Shown here one piece after another: positions 8,273 to 18,147 of a stretch of DNA of 64,000 nt. The stretch's first letter is position 1. Each line of letters opens with the position of its first letter. The notes beneath the pieces are model-generated. The model did no database searches and was not told the origin of the DNA. It saw only the letters and a list, made by a program, of their open reading frames with translations. The DNA is from Herbaspirillum sp. 3R11 (GTDB taxonomy: Bacteria; Pseudomonadota; Gammaproteobacteria; Burkholderiales; Burkholderiaceae_D). The position numbers were made by a program, and so were the translations under genes. The stretch spans positions 558,001 through 622,000 of the forward strand of contig NZ_SPNJ01000004.1 in the NCBI RefSeq assembly GCF_004563925.1, given 5' to 3'.

Positions 8273-9703
8273 CTATTTGAGGGCCAATGGCGCCTCCGGC
8301 CAGTCGCCGCCCAAGGCCTTGATCAGGAACACCGACGTCAGCATGCGCTGCCCCAGCAATTGCGCCGCCTGGCGTTCGCTGTTGAGCAACGACTGCTGCG
8401 CCGAGATCACATCGAGGTAAGTCGACACGCCGCCTTCATAGCGGCTGTTCGCGAGATCAAGTACGCGCCGCGCGCTGACGATGGCCGCCTGCGCTTGCGT
8501 GTAGGCGCGGTCCAGTGCGGCGACGCCGGTGATGCCGTCTTCCACTTCCTGCATCGCGGTCAGCACCACACGCCGGTAAGAGGCCACCGATGCTGCATAG
8601 CCGCCCGTGGCAAAGTCGACGTTGGCGCTGATGCGGCCGCCGTCGAAAATCGTCTGCGCCAGCGACACGCCGAGCGACCACACCACACTGGGCGCGTTGA
8701 ACAAGGTGTCGATGTTGCGGCTGTCGACGCCGTACGACGGCGCCAGCATGATGCTTGGATAGAACGCCGCCTTGGCCACGCCGATCTGTGCATTGGCGGC
8801 GGCCATCGCGCGTTCGGCCGAGGCGATGTCGGGACGGCGTTCCAGCAGATCCGACGGTACGCCCAGCGGCACTGCCGGCGGCGTCATCGGCACCAGTTCC
8901 GGCGCCAGCGAAAACAGCGGCGCCGGCGTGCCGACCAGGGTGGCGATCGCGTGTTCGTATTGCGCGCGCGATTTGCGCAGCACGTCGACCTGGGTCAGTG
9001 TGGTGTCGAGCAGCGCCTGTTGCTGGGCGACGTCGAGGCCCGAGGTGGCGCCCAGATCATGGCGCGAAGTCGCCAGTTCCAGCGCCTTGCGTTGCAATGC
9101 GATCGAGCGCGACAGCACGTCGAGTTCGACGTCCAGTTCGCGCAGATTGAAATAGTTGCCGGCCAGGTCGGCGCTCAGCAGCAGCCGGGTGTTCTCGAAA
9201 TCGGCGGCCGACTGTTGCGACGAGGCGCGCGCGCCTTCGACGTTGCGCTGCACGCGACCGGCCAGGTCGACTTCATAGTTGACGTTCAGGCCCAGCGCAA
9301 AATCGTTCTGCACCGTGGCGAAGTTGGGCGAATTGTAATTGGTCAGCGGGCGATTGCCGGCGATACGCAGACGCGATGCGCGCGTGCTGACGCCGACTTG
9401 CGGATACATGCCGGCAGAGGCGACGTTGGCCGAGGCGCGCGCCTGCGTCAGGCGCGCGGCGGCGATGGCGAGGGTCTGGTTGCCGTCGATCGCCTGCTGC
9501 TGCAAGGCGTTCAGCTTGGCGTCGCCGAAGCGTTCCCACCACGGTCCCTTGGCCTGCTCATCAGCGGGCGTACTTTGCCGCCACGGCGCATCGAGCTGCC
9601 AGGTCACCGGCATGTCGACGTCAGGCTTGCGATAGTCGGGACCGACGGCGCAACCGGCCAACGTCGCAGCCACGGCAACTGCAATGACAAGTGGACGCAG
9701 CAT
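8273..9703 (-). CDS. NodT/OprM-family outer-membrane efflux lipoprotein of the RND pump
   Basis: A 476-residue outer-membrane channel lipoprotein. The signal ends in LAGC with lipidated Cys18 and is followed by AVGPDYRKP, the classic post-lipobox sequence of RND outer-membrane factors. Two outer-membrane efflux protein repeats fill the rest, and LLERRPDIASAERAM is the family signature. The start ATG (9703) overlaps the TGA stop of the adaptor gene by one base, so translation is probably coupled; an in-frame GTG one codon upstream is the alternative. It is the third gene of the permease-adaptor-channel operon. Confidence 0.92.
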   Translation of the reverse strand: MLRPLVIAVAVAATLAGCAVGPDYRKPDVDMPVTWQLDAPWRQSTPADEQAKGPWWERFGDAKLNALQQQAIDGNQTLAIAAARLTQARASANVASAGMYPQVGVSTRASRLRIAGNRPLTNYNSPNFATVQNDFALGLNVNYEVDLAGRVQRNVEGARASSQQSAADFENTRLLLSADLAGNYFNLRELDVELDVLSRSIALQRKALELATSRHDLGATSGLDVAQQQALLDTTLTQVDVLRKSRAQYEHAIATLVGTPAPLFSLAPELVPMTPPAVPLGVPSDLLERRPDIASAERAMAAANAQIGVAKAAFYPSIMLAPSYGVDSRNIDTLFNAPSVVWSLGVSLAQTIFDGGRISANVDFATGGYAASVASYRRVVLTAMQEVEDGITGVAALDRAYTQAQAAIVSARRVLDLANSRYEGGVSTYLDVISAQQSLLNSERQAAQLLGQRMLTSVFLIKALGGDWPEAPLALK

Positions 9704-10962
9704 CACGACTTGGCCTTTTCTGCAGCCGGTTTACCTTCTTTATCCTTAGGTGCGGCAGTCTCGGCGGCGACCGACACTTCATCGCCTTCGGCCACGGAGT
9801 CCGACGGATTGAGGATCAGGCGCTCGTCGCCGTTGATGCCTTCCAGCGCTTCCACGGTCTGGCCGAAATTGCGGCCGAGCTGCACACGTTTGAGACGGAT
9901 CTTGTTGCCGGCATCGACCGATGCCACCATCGCGCCTTCACGGCGGAACAGCAAAACGTCGGTGGAGACCACCAGCGCGCCGCTCGGCTTGAGCGGCAGG
10001 GCCACCTGCACGAAGGCGCCCGGCATCAGCGCGCCGTCCGGATTCGGCAAGGACACTTCAACCTGCATGGTGCGCGTGGTGGTGTCGATCGAGGCGGCGG
10101 TGCGCGCCACCTTGCCGTCGAACTTCTGGCCGCGCAATTCGGTCTGCGTGACGACCACTTTCTGGCCCTGCTTGATCAGGTTGGAATACGACTGCGGTAC
10201 GTTGATATAGACGCGCAGCGGATCGGTCTGCGACAGCAGGAACAGTGCGCGTGCAGCGCCGCCGCCTGCGCCCGGATCAACCAGATCGCCGACGTCGACG
10301 TTGCGGCGCGTGATCACGCCGGCGAACGGCGCGACGATGCGCTTGAAGCCTTCCACCTGGCGCAGGCGTTCGACGTTGGCGTCGGCGGCGGCGAGGTTGG
10401 AACGCGCTTGCGAATAGCCGCTGCGGCGTTCTTCCAATTCTTGTTGCGAGACCGCATCCTTCTTGCGCAGCGCTTCCCAGCGATCGACGGTGCTCTTGGC
10501 CAGCTCAAGACTGGAAGCAGCCTGCTGGCGCGCGGCCACGGCCTGCGACAGTTGCTGGTCGATTTCCGGCGTGTCGAGTTCAGCCAGCAGCTCGCCCTTT
10601 TCGACGCGGGCGCCAATGTCTTTGTGCCAGCGTTTCAGGTAGCCGCCGGCGCGCGCCGAAATCGGCGACTGCACATAGCCTTGCAGGGTGCCGGGCAGCG
10701 ACAGCGTCTGGGTCGCATCGCTGCTCTTGGCGACGGCGGTCTTGACGTATTGCTTGGCGCGCTCAGCGGTGCCGGCTTCCAGTTCGCGTGCGTTGAACAC
10801 GCGGCTGATCACGGTGCGCGCGGCGCCGACGGCCAGCAGAATCAGCAAGACGATGACGATGATGCGCGTGCGGCGCACGATTTGCTGGCGTTTCAACAGC
10901 TCTCCAGCCTCACCCGGGTCGAGGGGATGGATGCCGAGTTGGGAATGACGTTCTTGCGACAT
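9703..10962 (-). CDS. RND efflux periplasmic adaptor (membrane-fusion protein)
   Basis: A 419-residue adaptor with an N-terminal membrane helix at about residues 32-50 (IIVIVLLILLAVGAARTVI), a lipoyl-like domain (SARAGGYLKRWHKDIGARVEKGELLAEL), a helical hairpin (about 115-190), then beta-barrel and membrane-proximal domains. The anchor is a transmembrane segment, not a lipobox. It follows the permease gene after 16 bp and is fused to the outer-membrane factor gene by a one-base overlap. C-terminal residues are a charged Lys/Glu/Ala tail. Confidence 0.9.
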   Translation of the reverse strand: MSQERHSQLGIHPLDPGEAGELLKRQQIVRRTRIIVIVLLILLAVGAARTVISRVFNARELEAGTAERAKQYVKTAVAKSSDATQTLSLPGTLQGYVQSPISARAGGYLKRWHKDIGARVEKGELLAELDTPEIDQQLSQAVAARQQAASSLELAKSTVDRWEALRKKDAVSQQELEERRSGYSQARSNLAAADANVERLRQVEGFKRIVAPFAGVITRRNVDVGDLVDPGAGGGAARALFLLSQTDPLRVYINVPQSYSNLIKQGQKVVVTQTELRGQKFDGKVARTAASIDTTTRTMQVEVSLPNPDGALMPGAFVQVALPLKPSGALVVSTDVLLFRREGAMVASVDAGNKIRLKRVQLGRNFGQTVEALEGINGDERLILNPSDSVAEGDEVSVAAETAAPKDKEGKPAAEKAKS

Positions 10963-10978
10963 TGCTTCAAATCTCCTG

Positions 10979-13900
10979 TTACGGCTGCTGAGGCTGAGGC
11001 GGCTGGTCGGCCGGTCCGTGCCCGTGTTGCTGGCGCGCTTCTTTGCGGCGCGCCAGTCGTTGGTGAACGCCCGCGAAAACGACGGGAACGAAGAATAAAG
11101 TAGAAATGGTGGCGAAGATCAGACCGCCGATCACGGCGCGTCCGAGCGGCGCATTTTGTTCCGCGCCCTCACCCAGGCCGAGCGCCATCGGAATCATGCC
11201 GATGATCATCGCCAGCGCCGTCATCAGCACCGGCCGGATGCGCGTGGCGCCGGACTCGAGCGCGGCGGCCAGCGGCGTGGCGCCCTCTTCGCGGCGCTGG
11301 CGGGCAAACGAGACGATCAGAATACTGTTGGCGGTCGCCACCCCCATGGTCATGATGGCCCCGGTCAGCGCCGGCACCGACAAGGTGGTGCCGGTGATGA
11401 ACAGCATCCAGGCGATGCCGGCCAGCGCGGCAGGCAAGGCGGCGATGATGATCGCCGCATCGATCCACGACTGGAAGTTGACCACCACCAGCAGGTACAC
11501 CAGCACGATCGCCATCGCCAGGCCGACGCCGAGGCCGATGAACGACGACTGCATGGTCTGCACCTGGCCGCGCACGACGACCTGGCTGCCGCGCGGCAGT
11601 TTCGGACGCATTTCTGCAACGAGTTTTTCAACCTTGCCGGCAACGCTGGCCAGGTCGGTACCCTGCACGCTGACGTAGACGTCGATGGCCGGCAGGATGT
11701 TGTAGCGCGAGGAAATCGCCTGCTGGCGGGCCGGCTTCACTTCCACCAGATTGCCCAGCAATTGCGTGTTGGTCGGTGCGCCGGTTGCGGTGGCAGCGCC
11801 GCCTGCGCCGACCGGGATGTTGAGCAGCGCATCGAGTGAATCGACACGATATTGCGGCGACTGCACGGCGACGTTATAGACCACGCCGTTCTGCGGATTG
11901 AGCCAGAAGGCCGGCGTCGTCTGCGAGCTGCCGGACAGCGCGATCAGCACGTTCTGGCCGACGTTGGCGGCGGACAGGCCGAACTGTTGCAGGCGCGTGC
12001 GATCCATCTGCATGTCCAGCGCCGGACCGTCGAGGCGTTGATGCACGTGAGCGTCGACCGCGCCGGGAACCTGACGAATCTGCTTGGTCAGCTGGGCGGC
12101 CAGCTCGGCGTTCTTTTCCAGGTTCGGTCCGGTGAACTGGACGTCGATCGCAGCCGGCAGACCGAAGTTCAGGATCTGCGTGACGATGTCGGCCGGTTGG
12201 AAGAAGAACTCGATGCCGGGGAAGCGCTTGGGCAACTCGGCGCGCAACAGGCTGACCAGTTTCTCGGTAGGACGATGGTCCTCACGCAGCGACATCAGGA
12301 TTTCACCATCCAGTGTGCCGATGGTGCCGGCGTTGCTGTAAGAAAGGTTGATACCGCTGTTGGCCACGCCGATGTTGTCGAGGATGGTTTCCAGCTCGTC
12401 GGCCGGGATCATTTCGCGGATGGCGGCTTCAACCTGGTCGGCGGCGCGCGCGGTTTCCTCGATGCGGGTGCCGGTCGGCATGCGCATGTGCAGACGGATC
12501 TGGCCGCCGTCGACGTTGGGGAAGAAGTCGCGGCCGAGGAAGGGATACAGCAGGCAAGACAGCAGACAGAAGCCGAGGAAGGCCAGCGCGAAGCGACGCC
12601 GGTGCGACAGCAGCGACGACAGCACCAGCGTATAGGCGCGGCGCACATGTTCGAAACGGCTGTCGAAGCCGCGGTACAGGCGCTGCAGCAGGCTAGTCTT
12701 GCCGCCGCTGCTTCCACCCTCGGCGCCGTGGACGCCGCCCATCAGCAACATCACCAACGTCGGCACCAGCGTGCGCGACAGGATGTACGACGCCGCCATC
12801 GCGAACACCACCGCTTCGGCCAGCGGCACGAACAGGAAGCGCGCCACGCCCGACAGGAAGAACATCGGCACGAACACGATACAGATACACACGGTCGAGA
12901 CGAAGGCCGGCACGCCGATTTCACCGGCACCGACGATGATCGCGTCATGCAGCGGCTTGCCCATGTGCATGTGGCGCTCGATGTTTTCAATCGTCACGAT
13001 GGCCTGGTCGACCAGGATGCCGACCGAGAGCGCCAGGCCCCCCAGCGTCATCAGGTTGAGCGTCTCGCCGAGCATGTAGAGGATCAGGATCGAGGCCAGG
13101 ATCGACAGCGGGATCGTCAACGCGATGATCAGCGTGCTGCGCCAGTTGCCCAGGAACAGCAGCACCATCGCCGCAGTCAGGCCGGCGGCGATGAGCGCTT
13201 CGGCGACCACGCCCTTGACCGCAGCTTTCACGAACAACGACTGGTCGAACAGCGGCGTGATCTTGACGTCGGCCGGCATGGTCTGCTGCGCTTGCGGCAG
13301 CAGCGCACGCAGGTTGTTGACGATGTCCAGCGTGGAGGCGCCGCCGTTCTTCAACACCGACAGCAACACGCCGCGCACGCCGTCCTGGCGCACCACGTTG
13401 GTCTGCGGCGAGAAGCCGTCGCGCACGTAGGCGACGTCGCGCAGGTAAGTGGTGGCGCCGTTGCTGGTGCGCACCGGCAGGTCATTGAGGCCGGCCACCG
13501 CTTCCGGCGAGCCGTTCATCTTGACCGTGTATTCGGTGGCGCCGAATTTGGCGGTGCCGGATGGCAGGATCAGGTTTTGCGTATTGACGGCGTTGACCAC
13601 GTCGACCGGTGACAGGCCGCGCGCCTGCAGCGCCTGTGTATCGAGATCGACCGAGATCAGGCGCGTCTTGCCGCCGTAAGGGAACGGCACGGCGACGCCG
13701 GGAATCGTGATCAGTTGCGGACGCAGCGTGTTGATGGCGGCGTCGAACAGCGTTTGCTCAGGCAGCGTCGGGCTCGACAGCGCCAATTGCATGACCGGAA
13801 TACTGGAGGCGGAATACTTGATCACCAGCGGCGGCGTGATGCCGGGAGGCAGCTGGCGCAGTTGCGACTGCACCGAGGCGACCGTCTGGGCGATGGCGTT

Positions 13901-14209
13901 CTGGATATTGGCGGTCGGCTGGAAGAACACCTTGATCACGGCGACGCCGGCCAGCGATTGCGATTCGATGTGTTCGATGTCGCTGACCACGGTGGTCAGG
14001 CCGCGCTCATTCTGGGAGGCGATGCGCTGGCCCATTTCCTGGGCGGACAGGCCGTTGTAGTTCCAGATGATGCTGATGACCGGGATATTGATTTCCGGGA
14101 AAATGTCCGTCGCCATTTTCATGAGCACGAGCGGCGTGGACAGCACGATCAGCATCGCCATCACAATAAAGGTGTAAGGGCGACGCAGCGCCAACTCGAC
14201 CATTGACAT
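10979..14209 (-). CDS. RND-family efflux permease with altered TM4 and TM10 relay positions
   Basis: A 1076-residue inner-membrane RND pump: TM1, large periplasmic loop, TM2-6, an internal Hyd-rich break with a Gly/Ser linker (about residues 500-515), second large loop, TM8-12. In TM4 the usual double aspartate (D407-D408 of AcrB) reads D401-Q402 within [17 protein letters not shown]. In TM10 the AcrB lysine position reads Asn in [13 protein letters not shown]. The TM10 change is, from memory, common in a Burkholderiales subgroup; the Gln in TM4 is less usual. It may be proton-coupled differently or have narrow substrate use. The start is ATG 14209, with a possible alternative at 14203. Confidence 0.9.
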   Translation of the reverse strand: MSMVELALRRPYTFIVMAMLIVLSTPLVLMKMATDIFPEINIPVISIIWNYNGLSAQEMGQRIASQNERGLTTVVSDIEHIESQSLAGVAVIKVFFQPTANIQNAIAQTVASVQSQLRQLPPGITPPLVIKYSASSIPVMQLALSSPTLPEQTLFDAAINTLRPQLITIPGVAVPFPYGGKTRLISVDLDTQALQARGLSPVDVVNAVNTQNLILPSGTAKFGATEYTVKMNGSPEAVAGLNDLPVRTSNGATTYLRDVAYVRDGFSPQTNVVRQDGVRGVLLSVLKNGGASTLDIVNNLRALLPQAQQTMPADVKITPLFDQSLFVKAAVKGVVAEALIAAGLTAAMVLLFLGNWRSTLIIALTIPLSILASILILYMLGETLNLMTLGGLALSVGILVDQAIVTIENIERHMHMGKPLHDAIIVGAGEIGVPAFVSTVCICIVFVPMFFLSGVARFLFVPLAEAVVFAMAASYILSRTLVPTLVMLLMGGVHGAEGGSSGGKTSLLQRLYRGFDSRFEHVRRAYTLVLSSLLSHRRRFALAFLGFCLLSCLLYPFLGRDFFPNVDGGQIRLHMRMPTGTRIEETARAADQVEAAIREMIPADELETILDNIGVANSGINLSYSNAGTIGTLDGEILMSLREDHRPTEKLVSLLRAELPKRFPGIEFFFQPADIVTQILNFGLPAAIDVQFTGPNLEKNAELAAQLTKQIRQVPGAVDAHVHQRLDGPALDMQMDRTRLQQFGLSAANVGQNVLIALSGSSQTTPAFWLNPQNGVVYNVAVQSPQYRVDSLDALLNIPVGAGGAATATGAPTNTQLLGNLVEVKPARQQAISSRYNILPAIDVYVSVQGTDLASVAGKVEKLVAEMRPKLPRGSQVVVRGQVQTMQSSFIGLGVGLAMAIVLVYLLVVVNFQSWIDAAIIIAALPAALAGIAWMLFITGTTLSVPALTGAIMTMGVATANSILIVSFARQRREEGATPLAAALESGATRIRPVLMTALAMIIGMIPMALGLGEGAEQNAPLGRAVIGGLIFATISTLFFVPVVFAGVHQRLARRKEARQQHGHGPADQPPQPQQP

Positions 14210-14238
14210 GTACTTAGGTTCCCTGAAATAAGACTTTT

Positions 14239-14244
14239 ATTATA
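14239..14244 (-). promoter_or_regulatory. Candidate -10 box for the RND operon
   Basis: A perfect TATAAT on the minus strand lies about 30 bp upstream of the permease start. No good -35 is seen at 16-18 bp, so an activator or a weak promoter is possible. The surrounding 40 bp is unusually AT-rich for this window. Confidence 0.4.
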
Positions 14245-14369
14245 CTCAGAATAATTTGCCTGAAAGCCACTACTCTGGGGCTGTTTGCCCCTTTTCTGCT
14301 TATTTACCACGCTTCTGCAGCTAACTGACAAAAGCCTTACCATGGGCGTCCCGCCCAGCGAAAAGTCCC

Positions 14370-15236
14370 ATGGAAGCCCTGCGTACCCGCATCGAAGCCA
14401 GCGTCATCAGCATCAGCCGTCCACCCGGCAGCCCCGACTTCCGGCTGCCCAAGGGCGATCCCGGCCTGTTCGGTCCGGATTCGGCCTGCTGGCAGGTGCA
14501 CAGCGACTTCACCTCGATGCTGATCGGCGGCGTCAGTGCGCTGTTATTGCAGATGCTGCACCCGTTGCCGCTGGCGGGCGTGTGGGATCATTCCACATTT
14601 CAGCAAGACATGCTTGGCCGCCTGCGCGGCACCGCGCAGTTTATCGCAGGAACGACGTTCGGCAGCAACGCCGACGCCGAGCGCCTGATCGAACGCGTGC
14701 GCCGCATCCACGCCAATGTACGCGGTGTCGCGGCAGACGGCCGCGCCTATTCAGCCGATGATCCGGCGCTGTTGACCTGGGTGCATGCGGCGGAGGTGTG
14801 GTGCTTCCTGCGCGCGTACGTGCGCTATCGCAATCCGGACTTCAGCCTGGCGATGCAGAACCGCTACCTCGATGAAATTGCGCTGGTCGCCGAGAAGCTC
14901 GGCGCCGTCAACGTGCCGCGCAATCTGCAGGACCTGGAGAGTTATATCGAGAGCATGCGCCCGCAGTTGCGCTGCGAAGAACGCACGCTCAAGACGGTGG
15001 AGCTGGTATTGAATGCGCCCGCGCCGAATGCGCTGGCGTTGCCGTTCACGCGCCTGATGACGCGCGCCGGCGTGGACTTGCTGCCCGACTGGGCCAAACA
15101 GCAATTGGGAATGAAGCCGTTGCGGCCGCTGCAGCGGGCACTGCTGCAGCATGCCGTCGGCATCGCTGCCAAGCCGGTGCGCTGGGCGGTGCGTCAGAGC
15201 TCCGCCCAGCTGGCGCGTGAGCGCATGGCCGGCTGA
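14370..15236 (+). CDS. DUF2236 / MpaB-like oxygenase family protein
   Basis: A 288-residue protein of the DUF2236 (MpaB/Lcp, latex-clearing-related) family. The family hallmark HP...AG...H is present as MLHPLPLAGVWDHS near residues 63-76, followed by a GRLRGTAQF region; these histidines suggest heme or metal binding. A second conserved block WVHAAEVWCFLRAY is near residues 136-149. It has no signal peptide. It stands alone between the divergent RND operon and a convergent EmrB-like gene. The biochemical role of most members is unknown; oxygenase activity is a family-based guess. Confidence 0.8.
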   Translation: MEALRTRIEASVISISRPPGSPDFRLPKGDPGLFGPDSACWQVHSDFTSMLIGGVSALLLQMLHPLPLAGVWDHSTFQQDMLGRLRGTAQFIAGTTFGSNADAERLIERVRRIHANVRGVAADGRAYSADDPALLTWVHAAEVWCFLRAYVRYRNPDFSLAMQNRYLDEIALVAEKLGAVNVPRNLQDLESYIESMRPQLRCEERTLKTVELVLNAPAPNALALPFTRLMTRAGVDLLPDWAKQQLGMKPLRPLQRALLQHAVGIAAKPVRWAVRQSSAQLARERMAG

Positions 15237-15267
15237 TCCGGATTAACGCATCGACTAACGACCCGAC

Positions 15268-16845
15268 TTAGTGCGCGTCGGCGGACGGCGCTTTCGGCGG
15301 CGCCACTTTGTGCATCAACGGAATCAGCACGATCGCCACCAGGAAACACACCATCACCGCCAGGAAGGCATCGGCGAAAGTCTGCGTCTGCGCTTCGCGC
15401 ATGGTCAGCTTCCATAATTGCTGCAAGGCGCCGGTCGGCGCGCTGCCGCCGTCGAGTCCCCATGCCAGCATGTTGGCGCCGGTGTTCTGCAGCAGATTGT
15501 TCATCGATTCATTGGCGCTGTTGAGATGTTCCGCCAGGCGCAGGAAATGCAGGTTGGTGCGATCGTTGAGGATGGTGCCGCACACCGCAATGCCGATCGC
15601 GCCGCCCAGGTTGCGCATGAGGTTGAACAAACCCGAAGCCTGCTTCAGCCGCTCGGGCTTGAGCGCTCCCAAGGTCAGCGTCACCACCGGCGCCACCGCG
15701 AACTGCTGCGCAAAACCGCGCAAGGCCTGCGGCAACAACAGCTCGCGCCAGCCCCAGTCGTGCGTGATCGGCGTGAAGTTCCACATGCTCAGTGCGAAGC
15801 AGGCCATGCCGAACATCATCAGCCAGCGCAGATCGACGCGCCGTCCCAGATAGGTATAGAACGGAATCGCACAGATCTGGAACAGGCCGGTCGCGAAGAT
15901 GGCCAGGCCGATGTCGAGCGCACTGAAGCCGCGTACGTGCGCCAGGAACACCGGCGTCAGATAGACCGTGGCGAAGATGCCGATGCCGGTGACGAAGGAG
16001 AAGAAACAGCCGAGCGCAAAGTTGCGGTCCTTGAGCGCGCGCAGGTCGACCACCGGATTCTCGAACGCCAGGCTGCGCCAGATGAAGCCGACGCCGGCGA
16101 CGATGGAAATCCACACGGTGGTCCTGATGACGTCGTCGCCCAGCCAGCCCAGCCGCGGTCCTTCTTCCAGCGAATATTCCAGACAGCCGAGACTGGCCGC
16201 CAGCAGGATCATGCCGAGATAGTCGGCGCCCTTGAGCAGCGACAGGTTCGGCTTGTCGATGCGCACCAGCATCGGCACCACCACTGCGACGAAAATCCCC
16301 GGCACCAGGTTGATGAAGAACAGCCAGTGCCACGAATAGTTGCTGGTGATCCAGCCGCCAACGGTTGGTCCCAGCGTCGGCGCCAGCGACGACAGCGCAC
16401 CGACGGTCGCCGCAGCGATCACGCGCTGATGCCCGGAGAAATAGAAGAACGCCGAGGTGAACACCATCGGGATCATCGAGCCGCCGAGGAAGCCTTGCAG
16501 CGCGCGGAAGAAGATCATGCTGTTGATATCCCACGCCAGGCCGCACAGCATGCTGGCGATGGTGAAGCCGACCGCCGACGCGCTGAACAGCCAGCGCGTC
16601 GACATCACGCGCGCCAGCCATCCGGATAGCGGAATGACGATGATCTCGGCAATCAGGTAACTGGTCTGCACCCATGCGGTTTCATCAGCGCCTGCCGACA
16701 GGCCGCCGCCGATATCGGCCAGCGAGGCCGAGACGATCTGGATGTCGATCAGGGCGATGAACATGCCGACGCACATGGTGGCGAAGGCGAGGATCTTGGC
16801 TTTTTGCGTGAGTTCGGCAGCGGGTGCCAGAGCAGCGGCGCTCAT
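15268..16845 (-). CDS. EmrB-like DHA2-family MFS transporter (second copy)
   Basis: A 525-residue DHA2 transporter with about 14 hydrophobic helices. TM1 carries the variant motif ALIDIQIVSASLADI, the loop motif is GWLARVMSTRWLF, and TM5 holds GPTVGGWI. It is the distal gene of a two-gene operon: the adaptor stop and this start are 2 bp apart, so translation is coupled. It is clearly diverged from the copy at 3177-4715 rather than a recent duplicate. It presumably works with the adjoining EmrA-like adaptor and the divergent outer-membrane factor. Confidence 0.92.
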   Translation of the reverse strand: MSAAALAPAAELTQKAKILAFATMCVGMFIALIDIQIVSASLADIGGGLSAGADETAWVQTSYLIAEIIVIPLSGWLARVMSTRWLFSASAVGFTIASMLCGLAWDINSMIFFRALQGFLGGSMIPMVFTSAFFYFSGHQRVIAAATVGALSSLAPTLGPTVGGWITSNYSWHWLFFINLVPGIFVAVVVPMLVRIDKPNLSLLKGADYLGMILLAASLGCLEYSLEEGPRLGWLGDDVIRTTVWISIVAGVGFIWRSLAFENPVVDLRALKDRNFALGCFFSFVTGIGIFATVYLTPVFLAHVRGFSALDIGLAIFATGLFQICAIPFYTYLGRRVDLRWLMMFGMACFALSMWNFTPITHDWGWRELLLPQALRGFAQQFAVAPVVTLTLGALKPERLKQASGLFNLMRNLGGAIGIAVCGTILNDRTNLHFLRLAEHLNSANESMNNLLQNTGANMLAWGLDGGSAPTGALQQLWKLTMREAQTQTFADAFLAVMVCFLVAIVLIPLMHKVAPPKAPSADAH

Positions 16846-16847
16846 GC

Positions 16848-17957
16848 TCAGCTCCGGTTGCCGTTGGAGTTGCCTGTACGCTCATCCACCTCCGCCGTCA
16901 CCGACAAGCCCGGACGCAGCTTGCCAAGACGGGCAGCTTCGCCGTCAAGCAGGATGCGCACAGGAACGCGCTGGACGATCTTGGTGAAATTGCCGGTGGC
17001 GTTTTCGGCCGGCAGGATGCTGAACTGCGCGCCGGTTGCCGGTGCGATGCTGGCGACATGTCCCTGGAAGGTTTCACCGGGCAAGACGTCAGCCTTGATC
17101 TTCACAGCCATGCCGGTCTGGAAATGCGCGATCTGGCTTTCCTTGAAGTTGGCGTCTACCCACAATCCTTCCGCCGGCACCACTGACAACAACTGTGCAC
17201 CGGTCGCCGCATACGCCCCCAGACGCGCGCGACGGTTGCCGACCACGCCGTCGACCGGCGCGCGCAATTCGGTATAGCCGACATTCAGCTGCGCCAGATT
17301 GCGTTCGGCGATGGCTTGCTGCATGGCCGCCTGGACCTTCTGCTTTTGCGTGGCGAGCACATCGAGCTGGCGTTGCGCCGCGACCAGGCCGGCTTGCGCC
17401 TTCTGGCCGTTGGCCTGTGCCTGCTTGTAGTCGGCGTCGGCTTTTTGGAAGCTCTGCACCGACACTGCCGCCTTGGCCGACAGGCTCTGATAACGCGTCT
17501 GGTCGTCGCGGGTGCGGGTGAGGTCGGCATTGCTGGCGGCGACACCGGCCTTGCCCTGGTCAATCACGGCTTCCTGCAGGCGACGCTCGGCGTCGATGTT
17601 GGCCAGCGCGGCTTGCTGCGCCTGCACTGCGGCGTCCAGTTTGTTCAGCACCGCGACGTAATCGCGGTCATCAATCTTGATCAGCAGGTCACCGGCCTTG
17701 ACGCGCTGGTTGTCGGTGACCAGCACCTTGACGATGTTGCCCGATACCTTCGGCGCGATCACGGTGATGTCGCCGCCGACGTAGGCGTCATCGGTGTGCT
17801 CCCAATGGCGGCCTTCGGCAAACCAGTAAATCAGATAGACGGCTGCGGCCAGCAAGACCAGCGCCAGCACTGCGAATTTGATGAATCTCTTTTTGCCCTT
17901 CGGCGCTGCGCCATTGGCTTCGTTGCCGCCGACTGCTGTAGTTGCTTGCGTTGTCAT
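16848..17957 (-). CDS. EmrA-like membrane-fusion adaptor (second copy)
   Basis: A 369-residue HlyD-family adaptor. Residues about 23-45 form the membrane anchor (FIKFAVLALVLLAAAVYLIYW), followed by DDAYVGGDITVIAPKVSG, the EmrA-type biotinyl-lipoyl entry, a coiled-coil hairpin (about 90-210), and LRAPVDGVVGNRRARLGAY. It is the first gene of an adaptor-transporter operon and is divergent from an outer-membrane factor gene. The 190-bp space between the two divergent genes holds a symmetric AT-rich operator-like site, but no regulator gene adjoins. Confidence 0.92.
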   Translation of the reverse strand: MTTQATTAVGGNEANGAAPKGKKRFIKFAVLALVLLAAAVYLIYWFAEGRHWEHTDDAYVGGDITVIAPKVSGNIVKVLVTDNQRVKAGDLLIKIDDRDYVAVLNKLDAAVQAQQAALANIDAERRLQEAVIDQGKAGVAASNADLTRTRDDQTRYQSLSAKAAVSVQSFQKADADYKQAQANGQKAQAGLVAAQRQLDVLATQKQKVQAAMQQAIAERNLAQLNVGYTELRAPVDGVVGNRRARLGAYAATGAQLLSVVPAEGLWVDANFKESQIAHFQTGMAVKIKADVLPGETFQGHVASIAPATGAQFSILPAENATGNFTKIVQRVPVRILLDGEAARLGKLRPGLSVTAEVDERTGNSNGNRS

Positions 17958-18063
17958 CTTGTTACCCCAGTCCTTCTCTAGTGTCTGTCTTGCGCCCGAT
18001 GGATGTCGCCTTGCGGCATTTTTTTACTGCAAAAATTTTTGAAACTGCTAGTTGCTTTCATTT

Positions 18064-18092
18064 TGATAGTTAGATTAAACTAGACACTATCA
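18064..18092. promoter_or_regulatory. Operator-like nested inverted repeats between divergent efflux genes
   Basis: TGATAGT (18064-18070) is mirrored by ACTATCA (18086-18092), and inside it TAGTT (18067-18071) is mirrored by AACTA (18078-18082). The nested symmetry is centred near 18075-18078 in an AT-rich stretch between divergent adaptor and outer-membrane factor genes. This is typical of a MarR- or TetR-type site; the binding protein is not encoded next to it. Confidence 0.5.
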
Positions 18093-18147
18093 TTTTGCAA
18101 GTAACTTTTTAAAACACGACATCCGACACTTGTTTAGGGGAAGCGAC

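Noticed and set aside
14277..14295. GGGGC/GCCCC hairpin with TTTT before the DUF2236 gene
   Set aside because: Only a 5-bp stem in a leader region; too weak to call a terminator or attenuator.
15268..17957. Recent duplication of the emrAB genes at 1949-4715
   Set aside because: The proteins differ clearly in length and in motif sequences, so they are old paralogues or separate acquisitions.
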